Below, piece by piece: positions 12,138 to 24,317 of a stretch of DNA of 64,000 nt. Both the position numbers and the translations under genes were made by a program. Origin of the DNA: Lobosporangium transversale (lineage: Eukaryota; Mortierellomycota; Mortierellomycetes; Mortierellales; Mortierellaceae); assembly GCF_002105155.1 (NCBI RefSeq), contig NW_019028983.1, forward strand, positions 460,001-524,000, given 5' to 3'. The notes under the pieces were generated by a model. It was not told the DNA's origin, did no database searches, and saw nothing but the letters and a program-made list of their open reading frames with translations. Each line of letters opens with the position of its first letter. Position 1 is the first letter of the stretch.

Positions 12138-12974
12138 GGTAATTTCTTTCAAGTGTCTTGCCATCTCTACGAATAAAAAATGCGAATAATTATAGATGTT
12201 CAGAGAGAAAGTCACTTGTAAAGTTCAGTTATAAAAAAAAAAAAAAAAAAAAAAAATGCTTCACCATCATATCGTTCGGCTTGTTCCGCAACCTTGGCCA
12301 GGAAGCCCTTATAGTCATTGATAAAGTTGTAGCATTGGAAGAAAACAATGAGTGAGTTAATCACGAAAATATTGAGACTATGAAAGCCGAGAGAGAGAAC
12401 ACAGGTTCCCCCCCACCACCCATTCTAAATTGCAATTGTGGTGGTTGAATCGGGTTATTGATCACCATAAGTTAAAACAAGCTAAGCTAGCTAAACTAGC
12501 TAAACTAACTTAGTTAGCTTTTTCTTTCGCGTCTTGATCTTTTACGTTCCTGATCCAATAACAAACAAGACAGCTTTCACCTTCCTGCATAGCAAAAAAA
12601 AAAAGCAAGAGGAAGAAGCAGGAGGAGATTGCTTTTGTACTCCCTTCTTTTCTATTTGACATGTGTTTAGGAACCTACAGTTGTCTTTCTGTCCTATTAG
12701 CATGCAGGGAAAGAAAAAAAGAAGTTTTTTTTTTTTTTTTTTTTATCAGTATGCTGCTGCCCTTTTGCATGTTGAAAAAAAAAAAAAAAAAAAAAAAGAA
12801 TTGGCCAAGATAATGATAGCCTTGTGGTTTACTCCTTCCTTTCCCCTCATTGCTTCACTTCAACAATCTTCATGCACCATATCGAAGTAAGTTTTTTTTT
12901 TTTTTTTTTTTTTTTTTCTTTTTCATTTTCTTTTCAGAGGTCGTTATGCGTTAACTTACATAAGTCTTTGTCAT
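11258..12974 (-). CDS. Divergent 14-3-3 family phosphoprotein-binding adaptor
   Basis: Five exons on the minus strand: 12960-12974, 12265-12307, 12135-12166, 11705-11988 and 11258-11576. They join in phase to 230 residues. Recognisable 14-3-3 segments are [63 protein letters not shown] and [15 protein letters not shown]. The phosphoserine-binding residues are kept: Lys of AYKN, Arg of GAHRSS, and Arg-Tyr of YYRYLAE. Family members form dimers that bind phosphorylated client proteins in signalling and cell-cycle control. It is divergent: the usual GARRSSWR is GAHRSSHR and the helix 7-8 loop is short. The first exon (MTKTY, ATG at 12974, then a perfect GTAAGT donor) is inferred from phase only and would sit across a 650-bp intron; the other four exons are firm. 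Confidence 0.88.
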
Positions 12975-13713
12975 TTGCGATTTTTATAGTAGGCGATATT
13001 CAAATATAAAACGGCTTTTGCTTAAGAGTAATCAGGAAGCTTTTTGAGTGCGACTTTTCTTGATTGGTAAGAGAACTTGGAGTTGGAAGTAGTGACGAGT
13101 TATAGGAAGAAAAGAAAAGAAAAGAAAAAGAAAAAGAAAAAGAAAAAGAAAAGACAAGACAAGACCAAACGTCTTTTTCTTTTATATGCTTATTCGGTCA
13201 GCCTATTGTTTTCTGAAAAGAAATAGAAAAACGCGCCAAAAGCCAAAAGAGGAACTCTAAGAGAGAGCCATCTAAAAAAACTTCCCTTCTCTTTACCGTC
13301 AAAGAGTATAAAGAGTTGAAAGGAGGATAGGTAGATGTGGATAGGAAGAGATGTAGTTTATTTTACTTTTTTTTTTATGCACCTGCAGAGCTTGCACTAA
13401 AAAAAAGAAAGAAAAAAAAAAACGCGTGATGGGATTGATGAACGGGACAGACAGACAAACAAACATTTATATTAGCAAATGATTCACCTTGCCCCCAGTC
13501 CCGTCCTCCTGGTTGGTGTACAGTACATCTCTATTACTACATTGATCCTGTGGTGTAATAATCCTATTTTTCTTGACGCGGATCTTTTTTTCTTGCATTT
13601 GGCCTCATGCACAATCATTGGAGGGGAGATTTTTTTGACAATAGGGCTGACCACATCTTCATTTTTGCTACTAGAACTGAGGAAAAACTTCATGTGTGTA
13701 CCCGTCGGTTGTG

Positions 13714-13745
<32 letters not shown>

Positions 13746-13865
13746 CATCCGCGCTCGAGCCTTTGTCCATCTCATTGCCGAGGACTCTCCTTGCGCTCTT
13801 CATGGATGATGCGAGATAAAAATAAGCTAAAAGCATGATTTTCTTCTTTCATGGTATTATCACTC

Positions 13866-13902
<37 letters not shown>

Positions 13903-14029
13903 GAAATCAAGGGATAACAATTAAAAAAAAAGTGCGTGTTCTCGACGCGATTTTATTATAGATCTCGCTCCAAATGAAGACAAGGGAGGGGAGGATTTGA
14001 TGTTGTACAAAATAACGCGCTTTCTTAGA
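12975..14029. other. Intergenic region between the 14-3-3 and PLRG1 genes
   Basis: This holds the presumed 14-3-3 promoter and the PLRG1 3' flank. It contains an (A4-5G)n repeat at about 13107-13156, T runs at about 13721-13745 and 13870-13896, and no convincing gene. A 69-codon minus-strand frame at 13484-13693 has no recognisable similarity. Confidence 0.45.
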
Positions 14030-14416
14030 TTAATAACGTTTCTTGACCAGCGATGGTTTCCAGTCCAGAGGATGTGTCTCGGGAGTCTTGATTCCGATGA
14101 ATAAATGAGAATTAAAAAAGCAAAAAAAAAAAAAAAAAAAAAAAAAAGATTAAAAAACACCTTCTCTTAATATGACTAAACGAGATAGGAATCAAGATAG
14201 ACCTTTAAAAAAAAAAACTTACAGCTTGGTCATCCTCCTTCCAAATCTTAATTGTCTTGTCTGCTTCTCCAGTGATAAGCCGCAGTCCTGTCTTATCAAA
14301 TTCTGCACAGAAGATACCTGCTTCACTCTCTAATGATCCTGGCTGTACCAATGAATCTAGTCTCTGGAATTGATATCCTGACTTCCAATCCCAAAAGCCC
14401 ATAGCACCATTATCCG

Positions 14417-14455
<39 letters not shown>

Positions 14456-15314
14456 GGTCAGTCATTAGAGTAACAATAAAGCCAGTGCTCCTAATCTAAA
14501 GCTGAGAAGAGATAATGCAATATAAACTGGTGAACTCAATAGTAATTACCTCCTGAGAACATCACATTGTCTGCGTTGACTGCCAATGCATTGACAATAC
14601 CCCCGCCTCCAGTTACACCGCCTGGACCTTCAAAATTACGCATGAACTGGCCTTCTGGACATTTCCATTGCTTAATATTATCAGGACTTGCAGTTGCAAA
14701 TGTAAATTCTGTTGGATGGATAGTCAGCGCACGAACACTCTTCTTATGGTGGGTCAATGTTGTCATGGTCTTTCCTGCTGCCAAATCCCAAAGTCTAACT
14801 GTGCTGTCCATAGACGATGTAATGACTTGAGGGTCTGCCTCCTGACACCTTACAGCGCTCACAGTGCCAGTATGTCCTGCCAAAACGTGAACAGCTTGCT
14901 TCGTTCGCATATCCCAGACCTATAAAATGGAACGCAAGAGTAGAAAGAAGCAAAGAAATAAATATTAATTGAAATAAACACATGATCCGTACACAAAAAT
15001 ATTATAAAACGACATAGTTTTACATACCCTGGCTGTCGCATCACGTCCAGAAGTAACAAGGACATCTAATGTAGGGTGAAGAGCCAGCGCATAGACACCA
15101 CTGAGATGCCCATGGTAGTGACGAATGACTTTGTTTGTCTCTAGATCCCAGCACTTGACCATCTTATCATCACCAGCCGAAAACAGATATGGATGACGTG
15201 GTGACACTGCAAGTCCACGCACTTGTCCAATATGTCCTGTTAGCGAAAGTCGCAGTCTTCCTGAAGCCAAATCCCAAATCTTTGTAGGTATTTGGAAGAT
15301 TGCGTCTAATGTTA

Positions 15315-15346
<32 letters not shown>

Positions 15347-15938
15347 GGAGGGGGAAGATGGGCCGTGGTACATAGTGCATTTCTGTCTTACCTTGATAAT
15401 TCGATCTCCTGCACCAGTAGCAAACCAGGTATTTCCAGGCTCGACTGCAACACTTCTGACCCATCCTTGATGTCCTGAGATAACTCTCATCAGCTTCCAT
15501 GGAGCATGCCAGTCTGGACGCACTGCCTTTGCCACAGGTCTGCGGACCAACGAACTACTGCCGCCAGGTGCATCAGGGAAAGGGTTATGAACCGTTGGTT
15601 TATGTTTGACTAATGCTGAGGATTGTTGCTGTTGCTGTGTTTTCTTGGGCATACCATCCAATATCTTTTCGACACCACTATCATCTGTGCCTGCACCTGT
15701 ATTCTCAGATCCTGCTGAGCCACCTTTAGCTGCCTTCTTCTTTGCCAACTGTTCCTTCTGTCTCTGTAAGAGTGGGTATGGAAGGATTTCAACTTCTCTG
15801 AACTCATCATAGATCTTTGACTGCAGCTTGACGCGTTGACTAAAAGAATAAAAACGAATAGGTAAAAAGATGAAGAAAAGAAAAAGTTAACAGCTATTAA
15901 AAAGCCGAAGTAAAAAATAAAAAATGCTTTACTTTTCT

Positions 15939-15970
<32 letters not shown>

Positions 15971-16209
15971 CTTGCTTGTTCTTCCAATGGGACAGCATAA
16001 ATGTTTTCCTGGTCATCAGCAAAAAGTTCCCGCGTCCTCTTGACAGACCGTTGTAAGATAGTCTTCAGTTCAGACGTTGGTGAAGATTCTTGTGTTGAAG
16101 GTTCTGGATTAGATTCAACAGAGATCTCAGGTGTATCGCCTTCCATGACTACATCCTGTACATCAGCATCCTTCTTTGTCTTTCCTTTCGATGCTCTTGG
16201 TGGCGTCAT
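14030..16209 (-). CDS. PLRG1: Pleiotropic regulator 1 / Prp46, WD40 subunit of the Prp19 spliceosome complex
   Basis: Six exons on the minus strand (15971-16209, 15392-15839, 15028-15279, 14550-14919, 14223-14416, 14030-14086) join in phase to 519 residues, close to human PLRG1. An acidic and basic N-terminal region is followed by seven WD40 repeats from about residue 190. Diagnostic stretches are [59 protein letters not shown] and [15 protein letters not shown], ending [16 protein letters not shown]. The family is a stable component of the Prp19/NTC complex that joins at spliceosome activation; it is called Prp46 in yeast and PRL1 in plants. An in-frame upstream start at 16281 exists, but the M at 16209 gives the expected amino end. 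The intron at 14417-14549 has a run of about 34 T on the sense strand directly before the acceptor AG. Identity is very secure. Confidence 0.96.
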
Positions 16210-16342
16210 TTTATTTGTAGTATTAATGTTGAGTGCTTGGACAAACTGAGGAGTGGGTCGAGAACTGATCAACAAGATCATCCAAGAAATTGAGGGGTAT
16301 TTAATTTGTCTTTTCTGAAATGCAGCGCAAATTCCGCCGAAA

Positions 16343-16350
16343 TTACGTCA
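16343..16350. promoter_or_regulatory. CRE/ATF-like element (TTACGTCA) upstream of PLRG1
   Basis: TTACGTCA, one base off the TGACGTCA bZIP consensus, lies about 135 bp upstream of the PLRG1 start codon. It is a single short match, so the assignment is only suggestive. Confidence 0.2.
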
Positions 16351-16740
16351 CATCTCCCAATATATGAAGGCGATTTAAAAAAACTCTTCAGAATCAAATC
16401 TTAAATCGGGTGGTAATATTAAGTTTGAATCAAAATATAATAGAAAATCATACTCAGAAAGTCATTGGGAGGGGGGTGTACATGCCAGTTGCTTTTAGGT
16501 GGCGATATAGATGACAGTCATCAACTTGACTAACTTTCCTTGAGATATATTGTTCATTTATATCCACAGCAATGTAACCAAAAGACTTCGCCTGTAACCA
16601 TAGAAGATATAATCGAGCTTATTATTGCAAGGCACACGTTGATCACTTAAACAAAAATGATCAAAGGCAGATGAGAGCCTTATCTTTGAAGAGAGCTTCC
16701 TAGAACCCAACGCAAGCTACTGAATTGGTAAGCATTCTTC

Positions 16741-17690
16741 TACACAGCAAAACTGTAGAATGACATTGCATAATCTCGGGTCTTCATATTATCCTTAGCA
16801 TCAATCTTAGCGAGGAAATGATCGAACCACTCCTTGGGAATAGCATACCCGTGACCATCCAGTCGTACTTGGTGGCATGAGGACTTTTAATTTGAAAGCT
16901 AGCAGCCGAAGACGGAAGCCGATCGGACAGACGAATTCTCATAAAGCATATCTGCATCCATTGTATTATTTGGGATCAAGCGTCTTCTGTCTGGTGGCCT
17001 TTAAACCCAAACATTAATGTCGTCCTGAGTTAAGCGATAAGGGTTTTAGATATCCAAATATACCCCCTGCTAAAATTTGGAGTCTTGCTTTCAAAGCATC
17101 ATCCCTCCAAAAGAGCTTGGTCAGTGCTAGTTCAGGAAACGATACGAAGCCATGCCACATGGGTGAAACAGGAGGCAGCATACATCGAGAGCCAACACTT
17201 TGGTGGAAGCAAACAAAACCTTAGAAGATAGAGATATGGGTTAATGCCGATTTACACAGTGTCAGGTATAAGAGTCTTATTCATCTGTGTCTCAAATTAT
17301 TATAATACACAATATAATGGTATAAGTGCAGCACACTTAATATTCTCCTTGATTTTGTCACAAAGGTCCAAGCAGCTTTGATGTAATACTTCTTGTATTA
17401 GACGCTTGCTTGCCTTGCTTTTTTATTCATCCAATTTAGGCGACGCCTGCCACATTATAGCTTGCTTCTTTCAACATTATCAGGGCCAAAGCTCACCAAT
17501 GTTTGATTTCAGTTCAAACGGGCATCATCCAAGCCCATATCCTGTCTCCTTGAGGCCCAAACCCTGAAGCATAGTGCTTCATCTCTTGGGCGACAACTGC
17601 ACTATTGGTAAACAGCATAAGGCTGACAGTGTTCAAAATGTAGCTTGCCCAAAATACATCAGCTCTGCTCTCAGGAAAAAAGTGTACGAT
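16741..17690 (-). pseudogene. Decayed protein-coding remnant, unidentified family
   Basis: The minus strand shows separate runs of clearly protein-like sequence broken by stops and frame changes. One at about 17515-17685 reads SRADVFWASYILNTVSLMLF and then AQEMKHYASGFGPQGDRIWA. One at about 17030-17170 includes FPELALTKLFWRDDALKARL. One at about 16740-16885 reads GHGYAIPKEWFDHFLAKIDA and ends DYAMSFYSFAV before a stop. No set of GT-AG introns that I tried restores one frame. The pieces are collinear on one strand, as expected for one dead gene of about 300 residues or more. I do not recognise the family; expanded gene families or transposon genes of Mortierella-like fungi are possible sources. 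Confidence 0.5.
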
Positions 17691-18045
17691 TTAGACTGAT
17701 ATTAGGATATCGACGCGACAGATGGAGAGTATAATGTGATCAAAAATGTCTGAAGGCATAGGAGACTAGAAGGATAAGAGTACACAGGCTTTCTCCAGTA
17801 AATCTGTGACTGATATTGAGGAACCTTCATGAGTTTTCAAATAAAGAGGAAGAGTTGTGCTGTAGATTGCAGTGTTGTGCCATGGAAATCTTTTACTTTT
17901 TTGTCACATCACCGTAGTTGAACTCCTATATTATTTCTAAAGCACTTTGTCAAAGTCATCTTTATCAACGGTTTATTTTTTATAATTTCTGTTTGATAAT
18001 CTATTCTATATTAAACGTTAACGATATTCCTCAGGCTTATCCTTA

Positions 18046-21000
18046 TTATTCGCTCTTAAGTCCCACTGCAGACTTGACCTTTTCCTTAGCAGCTACAAGC
18101 TTGCCGGAGGAGATATGTGGCAAAGGAACAAGTCTTGGCCAATTAACATAATGGGCTCCGTTGGCAACCAAGAGCTGGAACATATAGGTGATGACAGCAA
18201 GCCAGAAGGATATAAACAAAATCACGGGGGTGCTGAAGTGATCTAAAAAGTCATTTATCGAAAGCAGATTGAGCAAGTTAGTGTCAAATTTCCATATCAT
18301 ATGCTGTGTCCGTGTTTTTATTTTTTATTTTTTATTTTTTTTACCTTCGGGAATAATAATAGCGCCGAAAATCATAATGATACCAACCAAGATGGCAATA
18401 GGCATGGCCTTCATCTGCAAGGTGCGCTTATCAACCAGAGGATAAGTTGCTGAACGGTCAACATCATACAATAAGAACAAGTCATATGCATCCTAAATAC
18501 AAAAATAACATAAATATAAGAACGATAAGTATTAATGGGTAAAACATGAGTATCGTATGAGAGGCCTTTTTTTTTTTTTTTTTTTTTTTCTATACCTGGC
18601 GGTTTCCATCCAAAAAGTTGTTTTTGATATAGCGAACGATGGAATTCTGAAGATCTTGAAGAGCTCCGGCCTTAGTGCGGTTACCGGTTCTATGATATAT
18701 ATATATATATATACATATAAGTTATTTTGTCGACTAAATGTTTTCTTCTGTTAGCATATCCAATAGTCTAAGCAAAGTATAACTAACCTTGTGAAGTCAG
18801 TCTTCAAAGCTCCTGTACCAGAGTAGGCGCAGCTAATAACATCGGCATTGTCAGCCCAGACTATTTCATCATAACCAAAATAAGAATCACTTAGTACATT
18901 ATGATTATCAAAGCCTTTTTTTTATAAAAATACAAAAATAAGTAACATACCATTGCGGAATAGGAGCTCAAAAGGCTCGAACATCTCAAATTTCTCGTCA
19001 GCACCTAAAATACCAATCTCACGCAGCTGGCGGTTCAAAACCCAGCGAGAAACAACCGATTGAACAACATTGGTTCTGTCGAGGCAGTCCATGCAGTTGG
19101 TACGAACAATCGATGTTTGCTGCTGAAGGACTTTTTCAGTACCATCTTTGCTGAACTCGGCCTTGAAATACCTATTTTAAGGAAATTTATCATGAACGAT
19201 GTCAATTACAAGTAGCAACTAGAAAGTATTCCAGAAATAAACAAATAGAAGACATAGAAGTAGTATACGTACCCTTGTGACTGAAGCTCCTCGTTAAAGT
19301 GGTCAAGAAGCAAAGAGACACGATGCCATCTCATTTTGCTACACTCATGGTGGAAATCAAAGTGATGGTACTTGATATCAGGATCGTTCAAAATATCAAT
19401 GTGCTTTTGGAAGGCAACACCCATCGGTCCCTCATAGCCCTTCTTGTTAATGAGGTTAATAACAAGCTGAGATCCATAGAGTTGCTTCTGCGTCTCAAAA
19501 TGCTTACGGAACGAATTTTCCTGAACGTTTGAATAATAAATAGAGCGCGATAGAGGAAAGGAGAGAAGAAGAGCTCAGCGCAACCGTAACTTTGCGTACA
19601 TTTTTAATTTGCCAAAGCCATCTTGTTAAACATACCGTTTCAGGGTCCTCAAAAATATGAAGCTTAGGGGTATACTTAATGTTATTAATCTGAGTCCAGT
19701 AAATAGGAATGGATCCACGAGTCTGGACATGAGACATGTATATCTGTTTTTCACCAGGAAGAGCTGAAGCAGTCGTGCCATCGGTGCCAGCATCCGCGAT
19801 AATAATCTGCTCAGTCTCGTTAAAATTAGCGACATTTCCCTGAGAGTCTACACCACGGGTGAAATACCGAGTTCCAACACGATGGCGAGAGCGGCGAGAA
19901 ATCAGTGCAAATGTAAACGCCTTTTTGTTGATCTCTGCTGATTTGATCTCTGCAAAGCCGTTGACAATAGGCAAAATGGATTTGGCCAACTAAAAAAATA
20001 ATTTTAAGAAAAAAAAGTCAGCAATCAACAAAAAACTGGCTACATCTTATTTAAGAAAAACAAGACGTAGTTTGACGTACCGGTGAATCCTCATTTTCCG
20101 TCATATAAGTAATGAACTTGGTTTGAAGGCGTCTGTTCCAAAAGAATCTCTCATCAGCCTAATATGTAACAATTGAAGGACAAAGTAAAGTAGATGTCAG
20201 AAACGACTCAATATTTCTTTTTATGCCATTAGGTACTACAACCGATCTTCAGAGGCCGGCATATGATTAATGGCTGATATGCAATACTTACACGCTCATA
20301 TATAGGCTTAGTGCTTTGTCTGAGTTGAGACTGACGCTGAAGTGTGTGGGTCAAGTCATACGTATACGAGAAGTGGAACTGCGCTGACTGGAGATGAGCA
20401 TGGAGCAAAGACAGATATGAAGCCTCCTCTCCAACCTACAATAAAAAACGAACAAGTGAAATAGCAATTGATGAGTCACTACTTTACATCTTGTTCGAAA
20501 AAGGTCAATATTGAAACATAGTGGCTGCCTTATGATCCTGTCACTGTACCTGGGCTTCTGTCAACGCCATGTTGTTACGAGAGAGTGGGAGAACTTTGTA
20601 ATCTTTAACCTTGTAGATATCATGTTCTCCAATGCGACCAACCTTTGTCCTGTCAGTAATAACAATCATATACTCGCCTTTTTTTTTAAGAATGAAGATA
20701 TTTGGCAAATCAGTTTGATAGCATTCTACAAAAAGTAAATCCCATCTGTCATATCGTTCTAGTAATACCAAAAAACAAAAAAAAAACCCCCCTTACCAGC
20801 CAGGAGACGAGGAAAACCAATAATGCCATAGATGGTCATGGCCTCTGCTTCAGAGGAAGCCTTGGTTGGAGGCGCTGTAAACCGACAAAAAAGAAAAAGA
20901 AAATATATTAGCCAAGCGATGTTGCAATGATCAGGTTCTTCAAGGCATGACATTCTCAATTACTTTTCAAAAAAGCATTACAATTCACTTGGACATTGCC

Positions 21001-21209
21001 CGTGCTTCGGTCGATGACCACATTTTCTTTCACTGGGGAGCCATCTCTGGAGATGGGTTCGAGAGTGAAGCTGTCGGCGGTCGTATGACTATTTAAAGAT
21101 AAAAAAGCTCCTTGTCAGTATCTGTATCGTTCTCTACAATAAGCATTAGATCCTGACCAGGAAATGTGTTCGATGCGACTTACAGTGTGATAGTACTATA
21201 AAGGGTCAT
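18046..21209 (-). CDS. SAC1: Phosphoinositide phosphatase SAC1
   Basis: Thirteen exons on the minus strand, each checked for phase: 21184-21209, 20982-21088, 20797-20874, 20550-20677, 20292-20435, 20081-20158, 19636-19989, 19273-19520, 18951-19171, 18788-18860, 18596-18689, 18345-18492 and 18046-18242. They give 631 residues. Sac-domain markers are SRRSRHRVGTRYFTRGVD, GNVANFNETEQII and MRWHRVSLLLDHF. The catalytic CX5R P-loop is RTNCMDCLDRTNVVQS (about C414-R420). Two C-terminal membrane segments follow (AILVGIIMIFGAIII and VILFISFWLAVITYMFQLL). The family removes phosphate from PI4P at the ER and Golgi and so controls PI4P supply and sterol/PS exchange. The start is the short MTLYSTITL exon of 26 nt. 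The intron load is the highest in the window. Confidence 0.96.
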
Positions 21210-22783
21210 TGTAGAAGGTAATTGAGTTAAGTGGATAGTGGATAGGGAAGAAAGTGAATAGTGAAAGAAGAAAACAAAGAAACAAAGAAACAAAGAAATA
21301 AAGAAGTAAAGAAATAAAGGAACAATTGAAGGCGAAGAGTGCACTGCACAAAGTGAAAAAAAAATCAAGTCAACAGTCAACACATGAAAAAGAACTCAAA
21401 ACGAGAACACTGCACAAGCATATGGTGTCCAATGCGCTTTGGGTGCCATGCGATTAAGAGCATCCAGCTTTCTATATTAAACTGTTTCTATGCATCAATC
21501 TTCTTTTTTAACTTGCTCTTTCACGATGCATATTAGTCTATGTAGCATAAAGTACTCAATACTTTCAGTATCATTTAAAAGACCTTTTTGTGGACAAGAG
21601 TTGTCTATCTGTTTTTGTACATTTTGCACAAATATATCAATTCTCTGTGGCTCTTCATGCGCAAGGAGCTATCTTTATAATAGCCCAGAAGCGCCTAATT
21701 CCTCTCACTCCCATTGCTATCCATAGCATGTATAGAAATATGTATTTGTGAAAGCCTTCTGGAACCCAATCCTCCTATTCTAGTGCCTGATTCGTGAGAG
21801 CGTTCAGTGAGTTTGGGTTAAAGTGAACCAGATAAAAATACCCATTCAATAAATTTCTTAGTGCTTGGAGCATCGCAGTCCTGTTAATTATTAATGAGCA
21901 CAACCGCTTTTTGATAGGCAGAACAGACAGTTTACCAGAAATGAAGTGACATCTATCGTCTCCTTGAATTTTCAGGCACAAATTTTTTTTAAATTGGACA
22001 TGTGATAGTCAGCGCGCCAGATCGCCACTCGAAGGCTTTTCTCCTTCTATTCTTCTCTGTCCTGCTGTGCGAGCTTTTCTTGCTCTAAACACATATTGAT
22101 AAAAGGCTTTAACCAGCACAAGTCAAAACAGCTTTGAGCGACATGTTGATGTTTCCGAGATCTCAGTCCCGCTTGAAAGCAAAGAAAGGCAAGGAAAGAG
22201 GAAAGCATGAAGTAAAAATAAAAACTAAAAACGCTTTGATCAATGTTGAATTAAATATGTATTCCGCTTTTATTAACACATGTATAGTTATGAATGAGGT
22301 TGTAAAAATGGAGTTTGATATATTTATTGAATTGAAATGAATAGAAAGTAAACTTGCCATAATGTCGATTTTCGACACTATGTCGAGAGCGCACTGTACT
22401 TGATGTCGTCTTCGAGTTTATAGTGGCTTAGGCCTGGTTTTGACTAAGCTGTTAGATCCTTTTCTCCACACTCGGCTTGGATATTTATGGCAATGGTCGA
22501 AGCGGCGAATGAACCCTTTTTCTGTGTATTATTACTTCAGCTATTTAAGCGTCCCTTGCTTTTTTTCACATCTGTCTATCTTTTGTTCCTCTTCCAATTC
22601 TTCCTTTTCTCCTGCTTTCTCTCTTATTAGAAAGACGCAGGTGCATTGCATTTCAAGCTTCTTATCCCTCAGGCTCTCTTGTCCTAGCAAATTTCAATGC
22701 CCCTGTGGTAACCCAATTCATCCTTTTGAAATAAAACAAACAGCTTCCCTTATCACGTCAAGCAAACCCCCATCTTTTCCATA
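21210..22783. promoter_or_regulatory. Divergent intergenic region between SAC1 and OGDH
   Basis: The two genes point away from each other across 1.57 kb, so promoters of both lie here. Close to OGDH there is a pyrimidine-rich leader (about 22540-22640). The SAC1 side shows an AAGAAACAA/AAGAAATAA purine repeat (about 21270-21325). A perfect 15-bp palindrome, TGTCGATTTTCGACA, lies at about 22362-22376. Short open frames (for example 21775-21981 minus) have no recognisable similarity. Confidence 0.45.
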
Positions 22784-24230
22784 ATGCCTTTACCCCTGAG
22801 CTCCTTTGCCCGTACCGCCACTATTAAGCCGATGGCGCGCCAGTCTGCGCTCTTGGTTCGTTCCAGTCTGGCTCGTACCACGGCCCCTGTTGCCACTTTT
22901 ATGACTGCTCGTAAAGCTTTTTCCACAACCACGGCAGCAAAAGACGATTTGCCTGCTGCCAAGGATGCCTTCCTTCAGGGCAACTCGGCCGGTTATGTAG
23001 AGGAGATGTATGCCGCTTGGCTTAAGGACCCTAGTTCTGTTCATCTCTCGTGGCAGATCTACTTTAGGAATCATTCCCAAGGAATGTCATGTTCTCAATC
23101 ATTTCAATCAGCACCCACCATTCCTCCTAGTGGCGGAGTGCCAACTCTTGTTCCTGGTTCCCAAGTCGGTTCTTCGGATGTCATTGATCATCTCAAGGTC
23201 CAACTTTTAGTGCGTGCCTACCAGGCTCGTGGACATCATGTTGCCCGTCTTGATCCTCTTGGTATCAACAAGACCGATTTGGCAGCGGTCTCTCCTCGTG
23301 AGCTGGATCTAAACCACTATGGCTTTACGGAAAAAGATTTGGATCGCACTTTCTCCCTTGGACCTGGCATTCTTCCTGGCTTCCTTGATACTGGCAGCAA
23401 GAAGACATTGCGCGAGATTGTTGACCACTTGAGGACTATCTATTGTAAGTATCATCAATTATTTATAAAATTGGCTTTTGCCCAAAGTTCATTCATAACA
23501 GCCATTGAAGACTGAGGAATAACAGAAAAACGGGGAAAACCATGATGCAGGACATTAGCACAGACGCATCATACACTACACAGCAGTTTCAATAGAAAGG
23601 CAGTGACAAATTCAACAGAAAGCGATGAGTGACATTTCCATGACCAACATAATAACATTAATGGCAACGCATGGATGAGTGATGTTGGTTCCCAGCGGAT
23701 GAGCCTGCGAATGAGTTGATTACGTCATCGGTGTATCTTTTGTGTGGCCATGACGGACTCATTTTTAGTTATACTGCGATCAAGAACCCAGCTGTGTCTT
23801 AAAATGATTTTTTCCATTAACGCTTTTTTTTCCTTCGGGTATTACTGTTTTTCCATTTCATAGGTGGCTCTATTGGTGTTGAGTACATTCATATCCCCGA
23901 CAGAGAGCGCTGCGACTGGATTAGACAACGTGTTGAGGTTCCTCGTCCTTACAAGTATACCACCGAAGAGAAGACCATGATTCTTGATCGCATGATCTGG
24001 TCTGATTCATTTGAGCGTTTTGTCGCATCAAAGTATCCCAGTGAAAAGCGCTTCGGTCTTGAGGGAGGCGAGAGTTTGATTCCCGGAATGAAAGCTTTGG
24101 TAAGTAAACCGTAGACAGCATCTAGTTTATATATTATCATTATCATTATCATTATCATTATCATTATCATCATCATTATTATTATTATTATTATTATTAT
24201 GATTACTATTATTATTATTATTATTATTAC

Positions 24231-24263
<33 letters not shown>

Positions 24264-24286
24264 GATTACTATTATTATTATTACTA

Positions 24287-24317
<31 letters not shown>

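Noticed and set aside
13484-13693. 69-codon minus-strand frame in the 14-3-3/PLRG1 spacer
   Set aside because: No recognisable motif; the composition is compatible with chance.
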